Positions 7,067 through 12,896 of a stretch of 12,896 nt of DNA are shown here, one piece after another. A program made the translations under genes and the position numbers. Origin of the DNA: Proteobacteria bacterium UBA6920 (lineage in GTDB: Bacteria > Pseudomonadota > Gammaproteobacteria > SG8-11); NCBI GenBank assembly GCA_002448875.1, contig DKAS01000105.1:1-12896 (forward strand), in the 5' to 3' direction. The notes under the pieces are model-generated. The model saw nothing but the letters and a program-made list of their open reading frames with translations, was not told the origin of the DNA and did no database searches. Numbering within the stretch: the stretch's first letter is position 1; each line of letters starts with the position of its first letter.

Positions 7067-8488
7067 CTAATTTTGCTTTGAAAAACCTACACGCCTTTCA
7101 TAACTCCAACCCATCTCGCTCGTGAAATTATTTGCCCACAGTTGGGCATCATAATAGCAATCGCTATCGACGCAGGTCCTCGAATTCTGGTCCCACACCA
7201 CAACGGCGTTGCCATGGTCATCCATGGCCAGACTGATTTCGCGAATTTCTTTTTCAGTGCGCGTGATTTGCACAGTGTCACCCCACCCTGACACCACCGC
7301 ATATCGCCTGGCCATGATCAAGTGCTCATCCAGGTAAGGATTCTGCGGACTGTTTTTCAAGAGTTGCTGCCATGCGACAATGATATTGCCTGCATTGTCC
7401 ACCGCCACCCTGGGAACCGAAGGATTGTCATTTACCGTTTGCAGGACTTGCGTGCCGCTCCATCCGGTGTCCGGGGTATATTGGTTTATCCACACCTCTC
7501 TGGAATCCAGCGACACGCTCACGGCGTTGCCACCGGCATTCATGGCGAAAGCATATTGCGCGATTCCGCTGCTGGCCTCATGAATCTTCACTGCCGACTC
7601 CCAACCCACCGTCGGCCGGTAACTCTTCGCCCATACCGTTCCGGCATCTCCCCACACCACGACAATATTGCCAGCGGTATCCAGGTTGATTGTGTAGTCA
7701 CTGCTGACGGATTCAGAGACAATCTCATTGCCTCCCCAGCCGGACGCGGGATCATAGCCGGTCGCGACCAGTTTATGATTTGAGTAACCCAATGGCTCCA
7801 GCCACGTCACCAGTGCTTGATTGCGGTTGTTCATGACAATAGACAAGTCGGATATTCGACTTACATTGGCGATCAATGATTTTGGGTCCGATCTCCAGCT
7901 CAGACCTTGCCTATGCGGTATAGCGTAAACACCGACAGGATCATCGTAGACGACCGCGATTGCGTTGCCGCTGTCATTGATCGCGACACTACTCTCTGCC
8001 AGATGATATTTATAAATTCCTGACGCGCCGCGCTTGTAAATCGCTTCCATCTCGGACCAGCCCACACCCGGTGTAAAAGCAGCGCTTAAATATCCGTCAC
8101 CGGCACCCCAAACAGCAATAGCCTGTCCTGTATCATTCACCGCCAACCGCGGCAGTGAATTCACGGTATCGCCAGACGCTGTATCACTTCTGTATTTCGC
8201 CAGCGGGTATTGCTTACCCCAATTCCTCGAAGGTGAATACGAATTGACAGTTACTTTATCGCTCGTGACGATGCTGCCGTCGCAATGTTCCCTGTCATGA
8301 TACAAATCCCACACGACAAATGCCTTACCGTCATCGTACATCTTGACCGTCGGTTTATCGATTGAATATCGTGGATCCGCAATATGAGAGTTGGCATCGG
8401 TCTCGAGGAAGGTATTGCAACCGTCATAACAAGCCGTTAAAAACAGACCATGCACAAGGAGAAGGACAATAAGACGCATTTCTCTCAT
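7067..8488 (-). CDS. Lipoprotein with eight propeller-like repeats
   Basis: A 473-residue predicted outer-membrane lipoprotein: lipobox LTAC with Cys20, Tyr at +2, and further cysteines at 24, 69, 439 and 444. The rest is eight tandem repeats starting near residues 46, 113, 166, 216, 265, 312, 359 and 418. Each has a consensus like hydrophobic-x-[MIV]-[ND]-D-x-G-N-A-[IV]-[VA]-V-W and later a 'Y-x-P-x-x-G-W' block. Typical copies are 'AVNDTGQAIAVWG', 'NLDTAGNIVVVWG' and 'AMDDHGNAVVVWD'. Such repeats usually fold as beta-propeller blades, so an eight-blade or closed seven-plus-one propeller is likely; the ligand is unknown. Either Met1 or Met4 could start the protein (AGGGTG precedes the first, GAGAGA the second) and both give a good signal peptide. 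It stands alone and converges with the operon at 5346-6971. Confidence 0.8.
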   Translation of the reverse strand: MREMRLIVLLLVHGLFLTACYDGCNTFLETDANSHIADPRYSIDKPTVKMYDDGKAFVVWDLYHDREHCDGSIVTSDKVTVNSYSPSRNWGKQYPLAKYRSDTASGDTVNSLPRLAVNDTGQAIAVWGAGDGYLSAAFTPGVGWSEMEAIYKRGASGIYKYHLAESSVAINDSGNAIAVVYDDPVGVYAIPHRQGLSWRSDPKSLIANVSRISDLSIVMNNRNQALVTWLEPLGYSNHKLVATGYDPASGWGGNEIVSESVSSDYTINLDTAGNIVVVWGDAGTVWAKSYRPTVGWESAVKIHEASSGIAQYAFAMNAGGNAVSVSLDSREVWINQYTPDTGWSGTQVLQTVNDNPSVPRVAVDNAGNIIVAWQQLLKNSPQNPYLDEHLIMARRYAVVSGWGDTVQITRTEKEIREISLAMDDHGNAVVVWDQNSRTCVDSDCYYDAQLWANNFTSEMGWSYERRVGFSKQN

Positions 8489-8635
8489 ACAGACACCCTA
8501 CTTCCTGGGTTTAGCAAAATATTGATATTAGCCTACCCTGACAGCATAGTAGCGAATACGGGATAAAGGCACGCTGGCAAAAAGTGAACAGAAATGGGCA
8601 TTTCTTGCCGCTTATCGACGCTGTGATGCGGCATC

Positions 8636-8654
8636 CATGCAATCCGATTGCATG
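8636..8654. repeat. Perfect 8-bp inverted repeat upstream of the repeat lipoprotein
   Basis: CATGCAAT (8636-8643) and ATTGCATG (8647-8654) flank CCG. The arms are perfect and the size suits a dimeric regulator's operator. It lies about 150 bases upstream of the reverse-strand lipoprotein start. Only one copy is seen, so a regulatory role is a guess. Confidence 0.4.
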
Positions 8655-8705
8655 CCCCTGCCGGATTTGATGCGTACCCTCTGCTGCATTGGATCCGCCG
8701 GCGAC

Positions 8706-8728
8706 GTCAACTGTGTTCCCCAGTTGAC
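8706..8728. repeat. Perfect 8-bp inverted repeat with 7-base loop
   Basis: GTCAACTG (8706-8713) pairs with CAGTTGAC (8721-8728) around TGTTCCC. It sits just past the recognisable end of the YecA-like remnant on the reverse strand. It has no T-run, so it is not a convincing terminator. It could be an operator, or part of the decayed gene. Confidence 0.35.
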
Positions 8729-8737
8729 CCGGGCGAG

Positions 8738-9074
8738 CCGCCGGCCAGGTCGGTTTGCCTTCGACGCCACGCGGAAAGCCCACGCACCATCCTTCCAAGG
8801 TAACGAAAGCCCCGGCGCTGCTCTTCTGCTCTTCACTGCCCCAGACGTCCGGCAGCCAACTGCGACAGCAAAATGACCTCAAGCGAACGGGCGATCACGG
8901 CAAAGAAACCATCGAGTTCGGACACATCCGCGATCGCGCCTTCCCCACCGTGCCGTTCGAGAAATACATCGAGGAGGTCAGGAAAATTGTCGACTACAGC
9001 ACGGCTTTCCCACCGGTTGCGCCGGTGACCGAATCCACCCACACGCTGATAAATTCCCTTTTCGTCTTGCCCAT
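8738..9074 (-). pseudogene. Decayed YecA/UPF0149-family gene
   Basis: Read on the reverse strand, one frame gives 'FPDLLDVFLERHGGEG' and 'IADVSELDGFFAVIA', then 'EVILLSQ'. The adjacent frame continues with 'WLPDVWGSEEQ' and, after a short stretch, 'GWCVGFPRGVEG'. These are the family's landmark motifs in the right order (compare DVAELDG, WL-x-x-VWGG and EEWC-x-GYMRGV of E. coli YecA, from memory). The switch lies at ~8857-8860, where one extra T in CAGTTGG breaks the frame. The ~60 residues expected between VWGG and WC-x-G are mostly missing, so there is also an internal deletion, and no metal-binding SEC-C tail is found. A good AGGAG (9083-9087) eight bases before an ATG at 9072-9074 marks a likely old start, but that frame stops after 26 codons, implying a second frameshift. 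Function is almost certainly lost. Confidence 0.65.
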
Positions 9075-9274
9075 GTTTTGTACTCCTGAAAAAAGCCCTG
9101 TTACACCGATCGACCTCCACCAGTTTTCAACCGGTTCGTCCACTCCTGAACTCCGACTCGCCCGGTATCACCAATTTGTCACTCGCTGCCCCAGTAATCC
9201 TCATTGCGCCACCCTGGACTGAAAATACCGAGCATTCTTCCAGGCCATTATTCAATAAACTTTTCCCGCTTTAT

Positions 9275-9299
9275 GTGTGGCCAGGCACACCCTTTTTTT
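9275..9299 (+). terminator. Short hairpin with T-run overlapping a promoter
   Basis: GTGTG (9275-9279) pairs with CACAC (9286-9290) across a six-base loop and is followed by CC and seven T residues (9293-9299). The five-pair stem is short. It lies directly on the -35/-10 spacer of the next promoter, so it may only be chance composition there. Confidence 0.3.
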
Positions 9300-9306
9300 C
9301 TATAAT
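9278..9306 (+). promoter_or_regulatory. Sigma-70 promoter of the decahaem lipoprotein gene
   Basis: TGGCCA (9278-9283, four of six matches to TTGACA) and a perfect TATAAT (9301-9306) are 17 bases apart. The predicted start near 9313 gives a leader of about 20 bases. The spacer contains a run of seven T residues. No strong Shine-Dalgarno is seen: GGGATCGG precedes the ATG at 9336. Confidence 0.6.
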
Positions 9307-9335
9307 GTAACCCGGCTCAACCATGGGATCGGTCC

Positions 9336-10460
9336 ATGCCTGTTATTAATCGTACCGCCCCCCTGGTCACCGCTCTTGTCATAACGGTCGGTCTTGGGGC
9401 ATGCCGGTACGTCGATGATAACCACGCGCAAGCCAGCCGCACCCGCTCAGCCAATACACCGCCCGTGGCCATCGCCGGCGAGCATCAGGCGGTAGTCCTG
9501 GGAGCAACCGTTCTGCTGGACGGCAGCGGCAGTTATGATGCGGAAGGGGATGCACTCAGCTTTAACTGGACGTTGCGCACTGCATCGACGTTGACGCCGC
9601 TGCCTGCGTTGGACGATACCACTGCCGCGGTGGCTTCGTTCGTAGCCAACGATCCGGGTGTGATTTACGCGGATCTGGCCGTCCGCGACTACGGCGCCGC
9701 CAGCGAGACAGCCACCGTCAGCATCGTGGTCCTGCCGCCGGCTCATCCGCGTACAGCAGATGAGTGCGCCGACTGCCACAACGGAAATAACTGGCAGTTA
9801 TTAAATCGTTTTGATCACGACATGGCATTGGGCGAATGCGAATCTTGCCATGACGCGGTATCGACCATTACCCTGCCCGCGCAACACCCCGATATCAGTG
9901 ACAGTTGCAACGCCTGCCACAGCAGCCGCGACTGGCTGCTCACCCCGGATCTGAACAGCGGCAAACCCGCTGGCCACCCCGCCAGCAGCGACCGTTGCGA
10001 GGCATGTCATACCGCAGGCACCGATGCCGCGGCGACGACCGTGGCCCATGACGAAGTCCTGGCTAAATGCGCCCGCTGCCATAACCTGCCGCAAACCCAT
10101 CGCGCCACCTCCCGACAATGCAACGTCTGCCATCTGCGCTCCGCCTGGCTTCCCACTTACGCCGACCCCGCGCCCCGGGAACAACATCTGGTGCACATCG
10201 ATACCGGCGACGCCTGTCTCGCCTGTCATGACAATCAAACCTGGGCCGTAACGTCAATAGACCATCGGCAGATTCGCGGCTCCTGCGCCGTCTGCCATGA
10301 CAATGTCAGCGCCAGGGGTAAAAATGAGCAGCATGCGGCCACCACCGACAACTGCGGCGCCTGCCATGCCGTCGATACCTGGGCCAAGGTAAAACCTGTC
10401 GATCACGGTGAAGTAATGCCCGGCAATTGCATGGACTGTCACAAATTCTCACCGCCGTGA
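9336..10460 (+). CDS. PKD-domain decahaem c-type cytochrome lipoprotein
   Basis: A 374-residue predicted outer-membrane lipoprotein. Lipobox LGAC gives lipidated Cys23, with Arg at +2. Residues ~42-133 are one PKD domain (PPVAIAG, LDGSGSYDAEGDALSFNW, a late 'YADLAVRDYGAASET'). Ten CXXCH haem motifs follow, starting at residues 144, 168, 191, 221, 245, 262, 294, 317, 340 and 365. Each is preceded by a histidine, seven residues before the first Cys in nine cases and eight in the last, which would suit bis-His haems. A Trp lies five residues after the haem His at 153, 200, 271, 303 and 349. The family role is electron transfer across or outside the envelope; the PKD domain suggests surface exposure or binding to a partner or polymer. 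It has its own promoter and is a single-gene unit converging with the next gene. An in-frame upstream start is excluded: the ATG at 9323 is in another frame and soon stops. The partner and electron acceptor are unknown. Confidence 0.88.
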   Translation: MPVINRTAPLVTALVITVGLGACRYVDDNHAQASRTRSANTPPVAIAGEHQAVVLGATVLLDGSGSYDAEGDALSFNWTLRTASTLTPLPALDDTTAAVASFVANDPGVIYADLAVRDYGAASETATVSIVVLPPAHPRTADECADCHNGNNWQLLNRFDHDMALGECESCHDAVSTITLPAQHPDISDSCNACHSSRDWLLTPDLNSGKPAGHPASSDRCEACHTAGTDAAATTVAHDEVLAKCARCHNLPQTHRATSRQCNVCHLRSAWLPTYADPAPREQHLVHIDTGDACLACHDNQTWAVTSIDHRQIRGSCAVCHDNVSARGKNEQHAATTDNCGACHAVDTWAKVKPVDHGEVMPGNCMDCHKFSPP

Positions 10461-10531
10461 GATATTAACGCACGATCAATTCATCGCTGCGGACTGGTCT
10501 CCCACCGGCTCACTGCTCATATTTCCGTAGC

Positions 10532-12289
10532 TCACACAGTTGCTCCATCCATACCCACTAAGCTTACCGCCTGTGATTTCTTGTCAAATAGCTGTTTCAA
10601 TACCCTGCCGCCCGTAAGGCCCAGAATCTTGACTGCACAAAACGCACCCGCCATGGCGGCCCCGGATACGCCACAGGTAAATACGTCCTGCCCGGTCAAA
10701 TACAGACCCGGAATTCTCGTTTTCGGACGCAACCAGTTTTCTGCAAAGCGCTCAGGTGTATGATCCAGGCCATACATCTCACCGCGAGAGTAACGACAGA
10801 AGTAATCTGTCGACAAAGGTGTTGATAACTCGTGATAGTCGATCTTACCTTCAAGACCGGGAAAGTGGCGATATAAGATACTGATCAGACGTTGACTGCA
10901 TGCCTCCTTCAACGCGTCATAGTCCTCGCCCCGCCTACCCCAGGCTTTGTCCTGCCACCTCTGAAACCATTCGTATCGAGTCGGCACAACGATCTCTATG
11001 GTCGATTTATCTGGGTATTTCGCCAGGAACTCGGGATCTTTCGCTGAGGGAAAGGAGATAAAAATCAGCGGGAATGGCTGATTCATATCTTTGTAAAAGG
11101 CAGCGACGTTACCTTTAAAATCCACGTTTTCGTATATCCAATAATTCGTTTGCGGCAACCCCAGTGATTGCGCCGATGCCTTCAATCCCACATACAGGCA
11201 GAGATGCCCTATCGATGGCGCAACCTTCTTAAGGTGGGTCGCGTAGCCATATTTTCCAGCCATCCGCTCCGGCATCAGCTTCGCAAACGTATTGTGCACG
11301 CCCGCATTGCTTATCACGACCGGCGCTTTGATGACGTGGCCGTCGGCCATTTCCACGCCCACGGCGCGCAAGCCCTGAAAAGCGATTTGCTTCACATCAG
11401 CATAGGTAAACACCTCACCACCGCCACGCTGAATGACAGGAATGATGGCTTCCGCCATGCGGGACGCGCCACCCACGGGATAGAAACCGCCATAGAGGTA
11501 ATGCCTGGCAACAACGGCATGCATCAAGAAGCTCGACTGATGGGGCGGAAGTCCACAATCCCCCCACTGCCCCGTCAATACAGCGATTAATGTTTCATTG
11601 TCAGTGAGGGTGCGCAGAACATTGTAGGTATTTTTTTTCAGGAAGGAGGGATACAGCCGTGTCAGCAACGGTTTAACTAACCTCACCACGCTTTCCGGCA
11701 ACAACTTGCTCATAAAATAGAAGCCCGCGAAGCCACCCGCCGCTCGCAGCAACTTTAGATACTCGTCTATTGCGCGCTGTTCCCCGGGGAATCTGCGCTT
11801 TAATTCTTCGACGAAGTTATCCTTGCCAGCCACCAAATCGTAAGACTGCTCACCCACCAGGATGCGATCGTAACATTTGGCCATCGGCGACCATTTGAGC
11901 TTGCTGTCAGTAATATAGTCAAAAAGCCTGCGTGCCGGGGTGGCTGCCCCCATATCACCAATATAGTGGACACCCACGTCCCATTCATATCCATTGCGTG
12001 CATAACTATGGGTGAATCCGCCGGCGGTATAGTGCTGCTCCAGCACGATGACTTTGCGCCCCATTTGTGACAAACAAGCTGCGGTCGTCAAGCCGCCGAT
12101 ACCCGACCCAATGACAATCGCGTCGTAGTCGGAATCGACACGGTTGGCGCGATAGCGGCGGCCGATGCGAAGGGTACTGGGTGTTAACCCGGGATTCTTT
12201 CCCGAAGTATTGCCGGACTCGCTGACCCTGGAAGCAGTAATTTCTTGAACGGCGTGCGCCGTTCGAGAAGTGGAATGTTTCCTCGACAT
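10532..12289 (-). CDS. FAD-dependent retinol saturase / CrtI-like oxidoreductase
   Basis: A 585-residue flavoprotein from the ATG at 12287-12289. A longer TTG start at 12310 is possible, but GCGGGG lies just ahead of the ATG. After a ~54-residue polar N-terminus, residues ~55-84 are a Rossmann FAD-binding unit (AIVIGSGIGG at 57-66, ending VIVLEQ). Next come TAGGFTHSY and WDVGVHYIG, typical of all-trans-retinol 13,14-reductase and related phytoene desaturase-like enzymes. The C-terminal 'LYLTGQDVFTCGVSGAAMAGAF' region is the second FAD contact. The family saturates or desaturates isoprenoid or carotenoid double bonds, or acts on other lipids; no carotenoid gene is nearby, so the substrate is open. 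No signal peptide is seen, so it is cytoplasmic or membrane-associated. The upstream gene ends 74 bases before it. A hairpin lies in its first codons. Confidence 0.8.
   Translation of the reverse strand: MSRKHSTSRTAHAVQEITASRVSESGNTSGKNPGLTPSTLRIGRRYRANRVDSDYDAIVIGSGIGGLTTAACLSQMGRKVIVLEQHYTAGGFTHSYARNGYEWDVGVHYIGDMGAATPARRLFDYITDSKLKWSPMAKCYDRILVGEQSYDLVAGKDNFVEELKRRFPGEQRAIDEYLKLLRAAGGFAGFYFMSKLLPESVVRLVKPLLTRLYPSFLKKNTYNVLRTLTDNETLIAVLTGQWGDCGLPPHQSSFLMHAVVARHYLYGGFYPVGGASRMAEAIIPVIQRGGGEVFTYADVKQIAFQGLRAVGVEMADGHVIKAPVVISNAGVHNTFAKLMPERMAGKYGYATHLKKVAPSIGHLCLYVGLKASAQSLGLPQTNYWIYENVDFKGNVAAFYKDMNQPFPLIFISFPSAKDPEFLAKYPDKSTIEIVVPTRYEWFQRWQDKAWGRRGEDYDALKEACSQRLISILYRHFPGLEGKIDYHELSTPLSTDYFCRYSRGEMYGLDHTPERFAENWLRPKTRIPGLYLTGQDVFTCGVSGAAMAGAFCAVKILGLTGGRVLKQLFDKKSQAVSLVGMDGATV
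12247..12264 (-). repeat. Hairpin inside the first codons of the flavoprotein gene
   Basis: GAACGGC (12247-12253) and GCCGTTC (12258-12264) are a perfect 7-bp inverted repeat with a four-base loop. They begin 25 bases inside the ATG-started reading frame. In the mRNA two further pairs form beyond one mismatch. It is close enough to the start to affect ribosome loading, but it may simply reflect codon choice. Confidence 0.35.
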
Positions 12290-12363
12290 TCTGTACCCCG
12301 CAGCTGACAAAAAAACATGCCATTCCGCCAGGTTCGCCGGCGGCGGCCTCAGGTCATCGCTAC

Positions 12364-12896
12364 TCAGTTATCCGTGAAATCAAACCCTATCTGCACGGCA
12401 ACCCAGTGTTTGCCGTTATATTCATACTCTACTTTCGGGTCCTTGTTAACAAAATCAACACCATAAAACATTCCGTACTTGAAAGGTTTGCCCCGGGGGG
12501 ACTTCAACAGGTCGAAAATGATGCCGATCGCCCCGGAAAGCGCGGTCGTGTTAGTGGTGCCGGTCTTTACCGGCTTACCCTTATCATCGAGGGTATCGGG
12601 ATCCACAGTATCCGCCTGAACGGTGCCCAGCGTAATCGCTGCCGCCACGGTCATACCGCTGCCCGCCTGTCCCGCGCGCCAGCCAACATAAGGCCCCAGA
12701 GGAATTCCGGAAATGAAGCTTTTCTTGCCCGGAAAGTACTTGTAAGGCATGGTTAACAATCCATAGGCATAGCCATATCGGCTGGCACCCGCTTCTATCA
12801 GCTTGGATGCCGAAATACGGAATTGGCCACCCCCCTCACTCGCGTTGCAACCCAGACCTGACCAAGACCAAAGACCACCGCGAACCAGAACCAGCT
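12364..12896 (-). CDS. Uncharacterised, possibly outer-membrane protein, C-terminal part (partial)
   Basis: The reverse frame is open from the window edge to the stop at 12364, giving at least 177 residues with no in-window start needed. Internal ATG or TTG codons near 12750 exist, but sequence upstream of them ('GGQFRISASKLIEAGASRYG') reads like normal coding protein. I do not recognise the family. The visible part is glycine- and aromatic-rich, with 'GIPLGPYVGWRAGQAG', a polar insert 'DPDTLDDKGKPVKTGTTN', an 'ALSGAIGIIFDLL' hydrophobic stretch, and a final 'HWVAVQIGFDFTDN'. Alternating aromatic strands and a near-terminal FDF suggest a small outer-membrane barrel or barrel-associated protein, but a soluble fold is possible. 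It lies just upstream of the flavoprotein gene on the same strand. Confidence 0.6.
   Translation of the reverse strand, partial: LVLVRGGLWSWSGLGCNASEGGGQFRISASKLIEAGASRYGYAYGLLTMPYKYFPGKKSFISGIPLGPYVGWRAGQAGSGMTVAAAITLGTVQADTVDPDTLDDKGKPVKTGTTNTTALSGAIGIIFDLLKSPRGKPFKYGMFYGVDFVNKDPKVEYEYNGKHWVAVQIGFDFTDN

Noticed and set aside
8755..9222. A 155-codon forward open frame in the gene-poor gap
   Set aside because: It runs antisense to the YecA-like remnant, has no ribosome binding site and no recognisable protein motif; it is best explained as a shadow of the old gene.
9336..10460. A complete Mtr-type porin-cytochrome conduit
   Set aside because: Only the decahaem lipoprotein is present; no large barrel porin or periplasmic decahaem partner adjoins it.
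12309..12343. A reverse-strand CCGCC/GGCGG hairpin followed by seven T residues between the last two genes
   Set aside because: Nine bases separate the short stem from the T-run, so the geometry is poor for a Rho-independent terminator.
1..12896. CRISPR array, tRNA, rRNA, insertion sequence or phage attachment site
   Set aside because: No regularly spaced repeats, tRNA-like cloverleaf, transposase gene or flanking direct repeats were seen on reading both strands.

Overview
The window looks like a chromosomal stretch from a Gram-negative, probably gammaproteobacterial, respiratory organism of a redox-variable habitat. Pointers are three lipobox-bearing envelope proteins, a VPLPA-type PEP-CTERM anchor (known from exosortase-carrying proteobacteria), a YecA/UPF0149 remnant (mainly a gammaproteobacterial family), a pyruvate:ferredoxin/flavodoxin oxidoreductase tail and two multi-haem cytochrome genes. 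The genus cannot be named from this sequence.

Layout. Bases 3-263 (+) are the C-terminus of NifJ, the only clearly central-metabolic gene. Two reverse-strand secreted proteins follow: a cohesin-like protein with a VPLPA-CTERM tail (297-893) and a C39-like papain-fold protein (1207-2250). A forward gene (2465-4918) encodes a large periplasmic protein joining an N-terminal propeller-like half to a C-terminal di-haem DHOR domain. The 427-base gap after it holds a promoter-like site overlapping the stop codon and several hairpins, so it may carry a small RNA or a long leader. Next is a two-gene operon: a beta-barrel-like lipoprotein (5346-6140) and a secreted protein with a charged, coiled-coil-like tail (6156-6971). 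Facing it is a lipoprotein made of eight roughly 50-residue repeats (7067-8488, reverse). Bases 8489-9335 have no intact gene. They hold a decayed YecA/UPF0149 gene, two inverted repeats and a good promoter for the next gene. That gene (9336-10460) is a lipoprotein with one PKD domain and ten CXXCH haem motifs. The window ends with two reverse genes: a retinol-saturase/CrtI-like FAD oxidoreductase (10532-12289) and the C-terminal part of an uncharacterised, possibly outer-membrane protein (12364-12896).

How it may work together. Most products are predicted to be exported, and three are predicted outer-membrane lipoproteins. The decahaem PKD lipoprotein could carry electrons at or near the cell surface, and the DHOR fusion is a second c-type cytochrome in the periplasm. 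No MtrB-type porin, inner-membrane quinol oxidase or cytochrome maturation gene is in the window, so a complete electron conduit is not shown. The strongest novel signal is the regular haem module of the decahaem protein. A histidine lies exactly seven residues before the first cysteine in nine of ten haem motifs (eight in the tenth), and a tryptophan lies exactly five residues after the haem histidine in five of them.
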